From Aliikangiella marina (GTDB taxonomy: Bacteria; Pseudomonadota; Gammaproteobacteria; Enterobacterales; Kangiellaceae): 64,000 nucleotides of DNA. The DNA lies in NCBI RefSeq assembly GCF_007004765.1, contig NZ_VIKR01000005.1:372001-436000 (forward strand), written 5' to 3'. Below, in pieces: positions 44,685 through 53,869 of the stretch. The first letter of the stretch is position 1. Each line of letters begins with the position of its first letter. A program made the position numbers and the translations under genes. Below the pieces are notes generated by a model. That model did not search any database and was not told where the DNA came from. It was given only the letters and a program-made list of their open reading frames with translations.

Positions 44685-44915
44685 CTAACTATCGAAATGA
44701 CAAGGAGTGATGTTGAAAACCCTAACATTGCATATATCCTGTTTACAGGTGAGCAGCAAAAGCTGCCTAAATAGTTGACGGATTTCTTGGTTACTCTGAG
44801 AGCCCTCGTTCGAGCCACTGTAAGTCCAAGATAAACAAAGTGATTGCTTAGTTACGTCATAGATTTTTAATGACGGTTTACCATCGTCCAAAAATGCTTC
44901 TATTTGATAACTCAT
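44685..44915 (-). CDS. Small conserved-looking protein next to Fur-like boxes
   Basis: The 76-residue product has no motif I can name. MSYQIEAFLDDGKPSLKIYD and the QEIRQLFRQLLLLTCKQDI stretch followed by VRVFNITP look like a real, compact alpha/beta protein rather than chance. A strong terminator lies downstream on the same strand and two Fur-box-like sites lie upstream, so it is probably expressed and iron-controlled. Two Cys residues occur within the last 20 residues of the core. The ribosome site (GAGACGAAT) is weak. An overlapping frame at 44606-44818 was rejected. Confidence 0.6.
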   Translation of the reverse strand: MSYQIEAFLDDGKPSLKIYDVTKQSLCLSWTYSGSNEGSQSNQEIRQLFRQLLLLTCKQDICNVRVFNITPCHFDS

Positions 44916-44952
44916 CTATTCGTCTCGCGTATTCACAGTTTACCGCTTAACC

Positions 44953-44971
44953 TGAATGAGAATCATTCTAA
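44953..44971. promoter_or_regulatory. Fur-box-like site 1
   Basis: TGAGAATCATTCTAA (44957-44971) matches the 7-1-7 Fur consensus TGATAATNATTATCA at 11 of 14 positions by eye. It lies 42 bases upstream of the minus-strand small gene, a suitable place for an iron-responsive operator. Confidence 0.55.
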
Positions 44972-44994
44972 ACAAGAAAAAATAAAAATGCAAA

Positions 44995-45009
44995 TGATAA
45001 TTGTTCGCA
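44995..45009. promoter_or_regulatory. Fur-box-like site 2
   Basis: TGATAATTGTTCGCA matches the 7-1-7 Fur consensus at 11 of 14 positions, with a perfect left half. It lies 23 bases to the right of site 1, so two dimers could bind side by side between the divergent genes. Confidence 0.5.
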
Positions 45010-45090
45010 ATAAGGTTTTAGGCCAATAAGATAATTGATGAGATGTTTTAATATGCGCTCGACTTAGGTAGAGTGAGGCTTTAAATATAC

Positions 45091-45190
45091 CTGTAGGCAC
45101 GATTTTTAAGCTGTAGGCAATATTTTTAAGCTGTAGGCACTATTTTTAGGCTGTAGGCACGATTTTTAAGCTGTAGGCACTATTTTGAGG
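45091..45190. repeat. Five 20-base tandem repeats next to a start codon
   Basis: The unit CTGTAGGCACGATTTTTAAG is repeated five times exactly every 20 bases, with few substitutions (units start at 45091, 45111, 45131, 45151, 45171). The last unit ends in GAGG and continues to the GAGGAG ribosome site (45187-45192) of the gene at 45200. No spacers exist, so this is not a CRISPR array. A set of protein-binding sites or a slippage-prone VNTR is more likely. Confidence 0.95.
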
Positions 45191-45199
45191 AGTAGCTGA

Positions 45200-45736
45200 T
45201 TGTCCCCCGATGAATTCCCCATAAGGCTTAATGAGCCACGAGAGCGCCATTACGTGATGGCACATTATGCGTTCAGGCAAATTTGTCTCGATGATAGTGA
45301 TTATTTTTTTTCCCTCATGGCCAGTAACCATCAACAGCAATTTTTAAACAATCTGATTCAACAGGTCGAATCGAATTGCCCTGATGATACCACTACTTTG
45401 CAAGCCACGGATTTTGATGTTGTTACTTCACGAGCTGGTGATCATCCCTTGGTATTGATCAAGATGCCTCCCCCGCAAGCGCATGCTGAGGCTGCTTTTG
45501 TGGGAGTAGTGTCAACACTAGATTTAACAACGCCTTTAGATGAGCAGTCACCAGAAGTGAGATATTTTACGTTGGAGCTTGGTGAGGGTGAGCAAGGAGC
45601 CTGTTTTTTCTTTTGTCAGTGGCACTTGGATAATCATTTAAATCTTGGTGAGTTGCAAGGCGAGTGCACTCGTGAAGCTTTTGCGACGTTAATCGAACAG
45701 AGAATGGAACAGTTAGCACAACGAACAGCGCACTAG
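45200..45736 (+). CDS. Protein of unknown function behind a tandem-repeat leader
   Basis: I do not recognise this 178-residue soluble protein. The frame opens with TTG at 45200, seven bases after GAGGAG. The product is acidic, with many His, Phe and Gln residues and the segments VRYFTLELGEGEQGACFFFCQWHLD and FATLIEQRMEQLAQRT. No signal or membrane helix is seen. It diverges from the small Fur-box gene and could share its iron control, but the tandem repeats lie between the Fur-like boxes and this start. Confidence that it is coding comes from the good ribosome site and length. Confidence 0.65.
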   Translation: MSPDEFPIRLNEPRERHYVMAHYAFRQICLDDSDYFFSLMASNHQQQFLNNLIQQVESNCPDDTTTLQATDFDVVTSRAGDHPLVLIKMPPPQAHAEAAFVGVVSTLDLTTPLDEQSPEVRYFTLELGEGEQGACFFFCQWHLDNHLNLGELQGECTREAFATLIEQRMEQLAQRTAH

Positions 45737-45979
45737 CGTATAGCATAGACCTACTTGACTGGCTGGTACGTTCCAATCTGGTGCCGGCTATAAAGGCTGA
45801 TGAAATAACTAAGTTTTGAGACTTAGATGAAACTTAGGAAAAACCCGAAATCGACGAAAAAATTGGAACTTTAGAGAAAACAGAAATATTACCAACAACA
45901 CCATGCTTAAATCGGGCATTCGACTAGGGTAAAAAAATATCGAAAGCCAGAAAATACCTTAAAACAAGGAGTTCAAACA

Positions 45980-46708
45980 ATGAGCAATACGAGCGAAAAC
46001 TCACCACTGATTCCTGCCGCACTCTTTCTGGCGATCGGTATTGCGGTCGGAGGCTATTTTATTTCGCAGACGCTTTATAACTCGCGAGTCGCACTAAATA
46101 CAGCCGATGTTAAAGGGCTTGCGGAGCGCAGAGTCGAAGCCGATAAAGCCTATTGGACAATTAGTTATACGGTTACGGGCTCCAGTAAAAATGAAATCCC
46201 CGCGCTCTATGAGAAATCCGAGGTCGATAAAAACACGATTGTCTCAACGCTGAAACAAAGTGGATTCACCGAGACTGAGATCTCACCAGGAATTATCCGC
46301 TACAACAAAGAAGAGTATCGTGATGAGAATCAGAAACTCGTCGAAGAAAAGCATTTTTTAATTGGCGAAATCGAAGTCGAAACCGAGAAAGTTAAACTTG
46401 TCGCTGAAGGCAGAGCAAAGCTTAACAAACTGATTGCCCAAGGCTTAGATGTTATTAATAATGAGCCTGCTTATCACTACACAAAGCTGAACGATATTAA
46501 ACCAGACATGGTCAAAGAGGCGACCAAGAATGCGCGCATTGCGGCCAATGAGTTTGCGAGTAATGCAGGCGTTAAAGTCGGAGGGATACGTTCGGCCCGG
46601 CAAGGAGGTTTTGTGATTAGAGATGTAGGCGAAAGATATGGCGATACGCGAAAAATCGAGAAAGAAGTCAGAGTGGTTACCAATGTGACTTTCTTTTTGA
46701 CAGATTAA
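45980..46708 (+). CDS. SIMPL-domain (DUF541) protein, membrane-anchored
   Basis: The 242-residue protein has one N-terminal membrane helix (LIPAALFLAIGIAVGGYFI) and a periplasmic SIMPL/DUF541 domain. It begins VKGLAERRVEADKAYWTISYTVTG and ends EKEVRVVTNVTFFL. The middle has the typical SALN-equivalent stretch EIPALYEKSEVDKNTIVSTLKQ and later ATKNARIAANEFASNAGVKVG. SIMPL proteins form oligomers in the periplasm; their role (oxidative-stress related in E. coli YggE) is not settled. ATG 45980 follows AAGGAG by nine bases. Confidence 0.9.
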   Translation: MSNTSENSPLIPAALFLAIGIAVGGYFISQTLYNSRVALNTADVKGLAERRVEADKAYWTISYTVTGSSKNEIPALYEKSEVDKNTIVSTLKQSGFTETEISPGIIRYNKEEYRDENQKLVEEKHFLIGEIEVETEKVKLVAEGRAKLNKLIAQGLDVINNEPAYHYTKLNDIKPDMVKEATKNARIAANEFASNAGVKVGGIRSARQGGFVIRDVGERYGDTRKIEKEVRVVTNVTFFLTD

Positions 46709-46850
46709 CTTTGCTGTTATCAAGGTCACTCGGGGTTAACTTAACAGGTAATGAACAATAATCCTCGGTAAGTGGACTGGCGCAATAACAACTACCTATA
46801 CGTTAAAAAAAATGCTACGGTGAAGCCATCTTCTATGTTTGGAGAATCTT

Positions 46851-47090
46851 ATGTCATTGACACCGCACCTTATTGAAGAGCTAGAGTTGCTGAATCTGTT
46901 TAACCTCAACTCAACTCAAGAGGGCATCAAAGTTCATCATGATGCTGATCCCAAAATGGTTGCTGCCGCGCATCGTCTCTTTGATAAAGGGATTATCTCC
47001 CAAATGGACGGTGGTTATTTAACCGATAGAGGCGTAGAGACGGCGGAGCATGTTCAACTATTGGTGAAAATGCTCCAAGCGGAAAGTTAA
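46851..47090 (+). CDS. TIGR02647 family small protein
   Basis: The 79-residue protein matches TIGR02647 (DUF2375) as I recall the family: LIEELELLNLFNLNSTQEGIKVHHDADPKMVAAAHRLFDKGII (shown by its segments LNLFNL and KVHHDA) and a C-terminal LTDRGVETAEHVQ helix. The function is unknown. ATG 46851 has GGAG about seven bases upstream; a TTG 12 bases earlier would put the ribosome site inside the gene. Convergent with tesB. Confidence 0.85.
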   Translation: MSLTPHLIEELELLNLFNLNSTQEGIKVHHDADPKMVAAAHRLFDKGIISQMDGGYLTDRGVETAEHVQLLVKMLQAES

Positions 47091-47106
47091 CCTTCGTTAC
47101 ATTGTT

Positions 47107-47967
47107 TTATTTACGCTTCCGCATCACGCCTTCTTGCGCGGTGCTGGCAACTAATCTTCCCTGTTGGTCAAAAAACTGACCGCGAACAAAGCCTCTATCA
47201 TGACTAGCGGAGGGGCTTTCAATTACGTGAAGTAACCAATCATCGAATCGGAAGTCACGGTGAAACCACATACTATGGTCAATAGTCGCCATCTGAAACT
47301 CGGGGAGCATGAAAGAAACTTTGTGTGGCTGACCAGCGACTGGTAAAAAGGCAAAGTCAGATGCATAGGCTAAAACGTATTTATGAACTCTTAAATCGTT
47401 TGGAAGTGGGCCATTGGCTTTCATCCAAATATGTCGTTTTGCAGGCGCCTGTTCTGGACTCAGTGGATTGAAAAACTCAACCGGGCGAATTTCTATCGGC
47501 TTTTCACAAGTAACGATGTTTCGAATCCGCTCTGGCACTTTATCGGCAAATTTTCGAGCGATATCGAGCTCAGACATGAGGTTCTCTGGGCCGGCAACAT
47601 TAGGCATCTCTGCTTGATGTTCAAAACCATCGCTGGCTTCATGAAATGATGCGGTCATAAAGAAAATGCGTTTGCCATTTTGAATTGCTTTTACCCGGCG
47701 AGTTGAAATGCTGGCGCCATCACGGATATTTTCGACATCGTATACTATCGGTTTGGTCGCGTCGCCTGGCCGCAAAAAATAACTATGAAATGAGTGACAA
47801 GGGCGCTCTGATGCAAGCGTCCGTTTGGCGGCTGAGAGCGCTTGGCCAATGACCTGGCCGCCAAATACGTGGCCGAGTGCAATATCCTGGCTATCGCCTC
47901 GGTAGAGGCCTTCTTCAATTTTTTCCAAACTCAACAAGTCGAGTAACTCTTCCAAAACTTGTGACAT
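47107..47967 (-). CDS. tesB: Acyl-CoA thioesterase II
   Basis: TesB hydrolyses medium- to long-chain acyl-CoA. The 286-residue double-hotdog protein has [22 protein letters not shown] at the start, [15 protein letters not shown] (hotdog core), then [18 protein letters not shown] with the conserved Asp of the active site. [12 protein letters not shown] at the end carries the catalytic Gln. Length equals E. coli TesB (286). It is a single-gene unit facing the TIGR02647 gene. Confidence 0.95.
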   Translation of the reverse strand: MSQVLEELLDLLSLEKIEEGLYRGDSQDIALGHVFGGQVIGQALSAAKRTLASERPCHSFHSYFLRPGDATKPIVYDVENIRDGASISTRRVKAIQNGKRIFFMTASFHEASDGFEHQAEMPNVAGPENLMSELDIARKFADKVPERIRNIVTCEKPIEIRPVEFFNPLSPEQAPAKRHIWMKANGPLPNDLRVHKYVLAYASDFAFLPVAGQPHKVSFMLPEFQMATIDHSMWFHRDFRFDDWLLHVIESPSASHDRGFVRGQFFDQQGRLVASTAQEGVMRKRK

Positions 47968-48116
47968 AAGCGTCAGAGATCCTACAAAGTTAATTGATTA
48001 GTGGGTCTATTTTAGGTGAAAACGCCCTTCAGTCGCAAAATAAAAGTAAAAATGGAATAATGGGGTAATTTTTTACCCAAGTGCTTTAATTTTAATTATT
48101 TATTTAGGAGACTGAA

Positions 48117-50180
48117 TTGAATCCTATCAATCAACTCAAAAGTCATCATTATTCTCGTGGCTCATTGTTAATCGCTTTAAGTGCTTTGCTTCTGAGCTTC
48201 GTAGTGACCACAAGCACTCAAGCAAAAAAGCTTCCCGGTTTGTCGCCAGATGACTATTTTGATTTCAAGTTTGTTGCTGATCCACAAATCTCTCCAGATG
48301 CATCGAAAATTTTGTTTGTAAAAAGGCAAGTAAGTGAAGACGGCCGAAAGCGCCATGCTTCGTTGTGGATGATTGAAGGAAATTCAGAGCCAAGACCATT
48401 TACCTTTGGCAACAATGATAGTAACCCCAAATGGTCACCCGATGGAAAACAGATTACTTTTACTCGTAAAAAAGATAAACAAACACAAATTTGGATGATG
48501 CCTGCTTCCGGCGGTGAGCCCAATGTAGCCACTGACATTGAAGATGTTTTACTAGATTATGAGTGGTTGCCCGATAATTCAGGTTTTATTTTGACTCTAG
48601 AGTCAGACCCGGAAAAAACGCATAAAGAAAATACAAAGAAAAATAACAAAGCAGCTGACAAAAAAAGTAAGCGTGCTAAGCCAGATATTATCGAAGTTAA
48701 ACATGCGTTGTACCAATCTAATAGTATTGGTTTTTTAGATGAGAAACGAAGCCATATTTGGACCTTTGATCTCAGCACAAAAAAATTAACAAGACTCACT
48801 TCGGGTAAAGACTGGAATGACAATCATGCGCGACTTTCTAGCGATGGGAAGTTTATTTATTTCGACTCTAACCGAACTGGCGAAGAGTATGATGGAAGCG
48901 AAAACTCTGATATTTGGCGAGTTGCGACTAAAGGTGGTAACCCTCAAAAGATAACTGACCATGCCCATCGCGACAGTTCTCCAACGCCATCACCTGACGG
49001 CCGGTTAATTGCCTATTATCACGCTGAGGATACTTACGAACAAACCGATTTATGGGTGATGGACGCAGACGGAAAAAATAAAAAGAATCTAACGGAAAAG
49101 TTTGATAGACAACCTCAAAGTATTATTTGGTCGCCCGATGGTCAGCTGATTTATTTTATTGCTGCTGATCACGGCGCTACTCGATTATTTAAGGTTGATA
49201 TTGCCAGCAAAGAAGTCAGCAAAGTCTTTGAGAAAAACATGTCTGTTTCTAATCTGGCGGTCGCAGCTAATCACCGCTTTTTAGTCTTTTCACTAGAAGA
49301 CGCTACTCAACTGGCAGAGCTTTATCAGTTTGATTTAAGCAGTAAAAAATTAAAGAAGATAACGAGCTTCAATGATTCGCTATTAAAAAATCGTCAATTA
49401 ACGACTTTAGAAGAGTTTTGGTTTACCAACGATAAAGGGATGAGAGTTCAGGGGTTTTACCAAAAACCAATTAATTTTAAAAAGGGTAAAAAGTATCCAT
49501 TAGTGCTTAATATCAAGGGTGGTCCTGGCGGGATGTGGGGACATCGTTGGTTTCAAGAGAATCAAATGTATGCGGCGAAAGGTTACGCTGTTGCGTTTGT
49601 TAATTATCGTGGAAGTAGTGGCTATGGTATTGAGCATGCCAAAGCAGTGAGACTTGATTACGGTGGTGCTGATTATCAAGATAATATACAGTTTCTCGAT
49701 AAGTTATTGGCCGAAAAAAAATGGTTGAATGCTAACAAACTCTATTTGACGGGTGGCAGTCATGGAGGTTTTTTAACCAATTGGATTACCACGAAAACCG
49801 ATCGGTTTAAGGCGGCGGTAACGCAGCGTAGCGTAAGCTCATGGATATCTGAAGCGGGTACGCAAGAATTTACACCAAGAGCCATGCGTAAAGAGTTTGG
49901 TGGTAATTTATGGGAAAACTTTGACTACTACTGGAATCGTTCACCGTTACAGTTTGCCAATCAAGTTAAAACACCGACCTTGATTATTCATAGCGATAAA
50001 GATCTGATTACGCCTTTAGGTCAAGGGCAGGAATGGTTTTATGCCCTGAAAAACAATAATGTTGATACCGAAATGGTGATATTTAAAAATGAGACGCACA
50101 GCCTATCCCGTAGTGGAAAACCAATAAATTTAGTTGAGAGAATAAAAAGAATTATTGAATGGTTCGAACGCTATCAATAG
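48117..50180 (+). CDS. S9-family serine peptidase, exported
   Basis: The 687-residue protein has a long signal peptide (hydrophobic core about 17-36), a WD-like beta-propeller (repeats with SPDG: NPKWSPDGKQITF, SPTPSPDGRLIAYY, IIWSPDGQLIYFIA) and a C-terminal prolyl-oligopeptidase domain. Ser548 in GGSHGGF, Asp629 in SDKDLITP and His661 in NETHSLS form the triad. The family (prolyl oligopeptidase/acylaminoacyl peptidase) cleaves short peptides. A Lys-rich insert, about residues 165-190, breaks the propeller and looks like a flexible loop. TTG 48117 is used, with AGGAG six bases upstream. Confidence 0.93.
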   Translation: MNPINQLKSHHYSRGSLLIALSALLLSFVVTTSTQAKKLPGLSPDDYFDFKFVADPQISPDASKILFVKRQVSEDGRKRHASLWMIEGNSEPRPFTFGNNDSNPKWSPDGKQITFTRKKDKQTQIWMMPASGGEPNVATDIEDVLLDYEWLPDNSGFILTLESDPEKTHKENTKKNNKAADKKSKRAKPDIIEVKHALYQSNSIGFLDEKRSHIWTFDLSTKKLTRLTSGKDWNDNHARLSSDGKFIYFDSNRTGEEYDGSENSDIWRVATKGGNPQKITDHAHRDSSPTPSPDGRLIAYYHAEDTYEQTDLWVMDADGKNKKNLTEKFDRQPQSIIWSPDGQLIYFIAADHGATRLFKVDIASKEVSKVFEKNMSVSNLAVAANHRFLVFSLEDATQLAELYQFDLSSKKLKKITSFNDSLLKNRQLTTLEEFWFTNDKGMRVQGFYQKPINFKKGKKYPLVLNIKGGPGGMWGHRWFQENQMYAAKGYAVAFVNYRGSSGYGIEHAKAVRLDYGGADYQDNIQFLDKLLAEKKWLNANKLYLTGGSHGGFLTNWITTKTDRFKAAVTQRSVSSWISEAGTQEFTPRAMRKEFGGNLWENFDYYWNRSPLQFANQVKTPTLIIHSDKDLITPLGQGQEWFYALKNNNVDTEMVIFKNETHSLSRSGKPINLVERIKRIIEWFERYQ

Positions 50181-50416
50181 CTTTTAGCGTAAAATGGCGG
50201 CAATAGTGTGATATATTATTTTCATCGCATCTTTGCACAAACGTAATTTGGTAAAATAACATTCGGCGAACCAATGCCAAGTCATTGATCATAGATCATT
50301 GATCATTGTGATTAAAGCAGTTCAAAGGCTCGCGCTTTTCCAATAGTGTGAGCGTTTTTATAAACGTTACTATCCAAAAATAACTAGCATGAAAAAACAT
50401 TTGGAGGTAGTTGCCA

Positions 50417-50875
50417 ATGCTGTGGGAAGAATACAAATCAGAATTTATCCCCAATGGTTTACAGCGAGATTTGTTGATTAGAGATGTTGATACTCAAGAT
50501 TGGCAGTCTGTGATTCACTTTCTAAAAAGTAGTCATGCTCGGCTTATATTTTATGTCGATGGTAAAGAAGCTCCATTGCCGAATAATTTTGCCGCGTTTA
50601 TCAATGATCCTTCCCACCAATATCTATTGTCAGTAAATTTAGGCGGGGTGGATATGAATTGTCCGTTTAACTCAGCCGATCAAATTGAATTACTATTTGA
50701 CCCGGTAATGATTGACGATGAATTTAAGGCAAACTTAATCTTTCGATTAATGTCGACTATTGGCCGTACTTTGGATAAGCCTGTTTATTGTGCTCACGTC
50801 GACGAATATCGCGATCCTGTTTTTCAGTATACGCCGGGACAAAGTGTCGAATACCTCGCTAAACTCAAAAAATAA
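50417..50875 (+). CDS. Protein of unknown function
   Basis: I do not recognise this 152-residue cytosolic protein. It begins MLWEEYKSEFIPNGLQRDLLIRD and has alternating hydrophobic strands (HARLIFYVDGKEAPLP, YLLSVNLGGVDMNCPF), suggesting an alpha/beta fold that could be a small immunity- or chaperone-like protein. The ATG at 50417 follows GGAGG (50403-50407) by nine bases and is preferred to a TTG six bases earlier. The next gene, a membrane hydrolase, begins 17 bases after its stop, so they are probably co-transcribed. Confidence 0.6.
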   Translation: MLWEEYKSEFIPNGLQRDLLIRDVDTQDWQSVIHFLKSSHARLIFYVDGKEAPLPNNFAAFINDPSHQYLLSVNLGGVDMNCPFNSADQIELLFDPVMIDDEFKANLIFRLMSTIGRTLDKPVYCAHVDEYRDPVFQYTPGQSVEYLAKLKK

Positions 50876-50892
50876 TTACATAGGCAATTTTT

Positions 50893-53058
50893 ATGAACTT
50901 TAATCTGTATTCCGTAGCGCTATTAGCAACCTTGATGATATTTTCAGTTAGTGCCATTTCTGCAGAGTCTCGCTCATTAGAAATGAATTCCAATGACAAT
51001 GCCAGTATTGACAGTTCGCTGGATAATGTTACATCCGAATCAAGCGTTGATATTTTTGCTCGCGATACTTTCAAGCTAGATACAATCGTTTGTCCTTTTA
51101 AAGCTGAGCTTGATTATGAGCCGGGTGAAATCGAATGTAGTTTGCTCGAGGTCCCAGAAAATCGGGAGGATCCGAAATCAAGATATATTGAGTTACACGT
51201 TGTTAAAATAAGCGCGCAATGGTCGGAAGAAGACGAGGAGAAAAGCGCTAAGTTAGAAGCGGAGGACCCAGAAAAAGCAAAAGCCAAACCTGCCGCAGGC
51301 AAACGAAGCGATCCCGTAGTTTATCTCACAGGAGGTCCTGGCGCGCATGCGCTAACTTATGTTAAGCGATTTAAAGACCATGGACTAGTCAAACATCGCG
51401 ATTTATATATTCTCGAGCAAAGAGGTATCGGTTTTTCAGATGACTTTTGTGAGTTTTACAATGCACGAAATCCCAAATTGAGCGATGTAGATACTTTTGC
51501 CGCTAACCAAATGGCCGGCGTTGAAGCGGCGGCGCAATGTGCGCGAAATGCCGCCAAATCAGGGGTTGATTTAAGTGGGTATAGTACAACCGAAAATGCC
51601 CGCGATGTGAAAGCGTTAAGAATGGCTTTGGGGTTTGAGCAATGGAATGTGTGGGGAATTTCTTACGGATCGATCCTTGGTCAAGCTTATATTAAACAAG
51701 ACCCACAGGGTATAAAAGCGATTGCGCTCGACGCTATTATGCCGCTATTTGCTCGTGACGATGCGTTATTTTGGCGAGTTGCTAAATGGTATGACAGAGA
51801 CCTAAAAAAGCTCGATGAGGCCTGTGTGGCACACGGCGATTGTGCAGAGCGCTTTCCTGAACTGGGGCAAAGAATACGACAAGCGGCTCAATCGGTGATG
51901 GGTAACCCAATTGTGGTAGAAGTGAAAGATACGGAAGTTTATCCAAGCGGCAAGGCATACGTGTTCGAAGATATGGCAGCAATGCTGCCTTTTATGATGC
52001 TGTATGAACAATCGAATTACCCCGCTTTGCCAGCGATTATTTATGCTTGGTCAGACATTGTTGAGCGAAGAGATGAGACTTATTTTAAGTTGCTTACCCA
52101 AATGACCAGTAACTTTTTCACCTCGAGTCCTGGAATGAGAGACGCCATCTTGTGTAATGACGGGGGCAAGGATTCAATCAAAAACTCGGGACTGCTGGAT
52201 ATTAAAGAGCTTCCGATATTGGGGGCTGCCATAGGTACAGAAGAAGCGTTAAAACGATCCGCGGAGCTGTGTTCGATAGTCGGTGCAGAGCCTCGATCTG
52301 CTTCTGAATATACGATGACTGAAACAGACCTTCCAGCACTCATCATTGAAGGTGATATGGATCCCATCACCCCACCGCCGCTGGCCAAAGCAATTTTACC
52401 TGGCTTTAAAAATGCGACCTATGTCGAGTTCCCCTATGCAGGACATGGTCCGTCTCGATCAGTAAAATGCGCAGGAGACATGCTCAATTTATTTTATGAT
52501 TCGCCGAATACAACGCCCGATTTAAGCTGTGTTGAATCAATGGAATTACCCGACTTTGTTGGTCCACTGTTTCATACAACTTTTCCGGCAAAAATCGCTT
52601 TAACCGCAATTGAAGATAAGAAAAAGCTGGCAGGACCAGGTGGTTGGTTAGTGCTAAGTAGCCTAACGCTTCTGATTAGCTTTATTGTATTAACTATCGG
52701 TCCTATCGGCCGCTGGATAGATAATCGAGATGCTCCGCGCACATTTGGCGCGAGACGAGCTGCGTGGCTGACAAGCTCAGTTGCGGTTGCGACGATGATT
52801 GTGTTCGCAATTGCGGCAAGTCAAACGATGAAAGCCTCTGAATTTTTAATGCTTTTTGGAATGGTCGCCACGGCCAAATGGGGGGCTATCTTGGGCTTAT
52901 TTACAGGGTTGTTAGGTCTCATCACTGTTTGGTTGACGATAAGATCGCGATTAAGATTGCCAATGAGTTTTGCAAGTTTGAGCGGGTTCCTATTAACGGG
53001 TTTTGCGGCTATCAGCTTGTGTTTATTTATGATAGTTTGGGATTTATCGATATTTTAG
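50893..53058 (+). CDS. TAP-like alpha/beta hydrolase fused to a C-terminal membrane bundle
   Basis: The 721-residue protein starts with a signal peptide (about 1-24) and an acidic linker, then an alpha/beta-hydrolase domain. The oxyanion strand is VVYLTGGPGAHALTY. Ser257 in GISYGS, Asp490 in GDMDPITPPP and His518 in AGHGPS form the triad, and the TAP-like C-terminal cap is recognisable. Such enzymes are tripeptidyl aminopeptidases or related peptidases. Unusually, four membrane helices (about 590-715) follow the enzyme, anchoring it by the C-terminus. Several Cys in the cap suggest disulphides. It is preceded by an unknown gene at 17 bases and followed by DUF1569 at 19 bases. Confidence 0.88.
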   Translation: MNFNLYSVALLATLMIFSVSAISAESRSLEMNSNDNASIDSSLDNVTSESSVDIFARDTFKLDTIVCPFKAELDYEPGEIECSLLEVPENREDPKSRYIELHVVKISAQWSEEDEEKSAKLEAEDPEKAKAKPAAGKRSDPVVYLTGGPGAHALTYVKRFKDHGLVKHRDLYILEQRGIGFSDDFCEFYNARNPKLSDVDTFAANQMAGVEAAAQCARNAAKSGVDLSGYSTTENARDVKALRMALGFEQWNVWGISYGSILGQAYIKQDPQGIKAIALDAIMPLFARDDALFWRVAKWYDRDLKKLDEACVAHGDCAERFPELGQRIRQAAQSVMGNPIVVEVKDTEVYPSGKAYVFEDMAAMLPFMMLYEQSNYPALPAIIYAWSDIVERRDETYFKLLTQMTSNFFTSSPGMRDAILCNDGGKDSIKNSGLLDIKELPILGAAIGTEEALKRSAELCSIVGAEPRSASEYTMTETDLPALIIEGDMDPITPPPLAKAILPGFKNATYVEFPYAGHGPSRSVKCAGDMLNLFYDSPNTTPDLSCVESMELPDFVGPLFHTTFPAKIALTAIEDKKKLAGPGGWLVLSSLTLLISFIVLTIGPIGRWIDNRDAPRTFGARRAAWLTSSVAVATMIVFAIAASQTMKASEFLMLFGMVATAKWGAILGLFTGLLGLITVWLTIRSRLRLPMSFASLSGFLLTGFAAISLCLFMIVWDLSIF

Positions 53059-53077
53059 CATTCGAACTTTATACATC

Positions 53078-53623
53078 GTGAAGCGAAGAAAATTACTTAA
53101 AGCGGGATTATCGGCCAGTGGATTGTTGCTAGCGGGTGGCACCACTGGCTTTTACCTGGGCCGTGTTGAGGATAGGAGCATACTATCCCTAGACGTTTTG
53201 AGTGGAAAACTACAACAACTAAAAGGCGAAACTCTCAATAGCTCGGGCGACTGGAATCCGGTTAAAGTTTTTCTGCACTGTGCCAAAAGCATCGAGTTTT
53301 CGATGATAGGCTTTCCGGTTCATCGTTCATCGGCGTTTAAAAACGTGGTTGGTACGAGTGCCTTCTCTACTTTCGCTTCGCTTGGGAAGATGCATCATGC
53401 GCTCGATGAGCCAATTCCGGGAGAAGATTCACTAAGGCTTACTGACAGCAAAGTTACCTCGACTGCGGCAGCGATTAATATCTTATTAGATAGAATCAAT
53501 GCTTTTACCAGTTATCAAGGGGAACTGAAGGAACATTTTGCTTTTGGGAAACTCTCGAAGGACGAATATGAGCTAGCGCATGTGATGCATGTTTATAACC
53601 ATTTAGCTGAAATTGTGACCTGA
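53078..53623 (+). CDS. DUF1569 protein with Tat-like N-terminus
   Basis: The 181-residue protein begins MKRRKLLKAGLSASGLLLAGGT, a Tat-like or anchor signal with Arg-Arg-Lys. The domain matches DUF1569 (PF07606): GDWNPVKVFLHCAKSIEFSMIG (W-x-x-x-x-x-L-x-H-x-x-x-x-I-E), IPGEDSL, then HFAFGKLSKDEYELAHVMHVYNHL with the typical H-x-Y/F-G and closing His residues. A DinB-like four-helix metal-binding fold is likely. The GTG start at 53078 has no ribosome site, so translation may be coupled to the upstream hydrolase. Confidence 0.8.
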   Translation: MKRRKLLKAGLSASGLLLAGGTTGFYLGRVEDRSILSLDVLSGKLQQLKGETLNSSGDWNPVKVFLHCAKSIEFSMIGFPVHRSSAFKNVVGTSAFSTFASLGKMHHALDEPIPGEDSLRLTDSKVTSTAAAINILLDRINAFTSYQGELKEHFAFGKLSKDEYELAHVMHVYNHLAEIVT

Positions 53624-53869
53624 ATACGATTTACACAAGATTTTACATCCCAGATTAGTTAAATTAGATTGCTTAAATTAGATTACCCACATCAGGTTAC
53701 TTAAATCAGGTCACTACAACAACCTGACTCAAACAAAGCAACTTGAGTCGAATGATTGCCACTAAACCTGTTTGATAAGAGATTTCGATAAGGAAATTTC
53801 TTTCACTTACTGAGTTTCGTTGAGGTAGAACACGAGAGCTGTTCACTATCAATGCCATAAGGAAGCATT

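Noticed and set aside
45091-45190. CRISPR-like repeat array
   Set aside because: The 20-base units are directly adjacent with no spacers, and no cas genes are present.
50285-50308. Short repeats of ATCATTGATC between the S9 peptidase and an unknown gene
   Set aside because: They are short, overlapping and AT-rich; I cannot tell them from chance.
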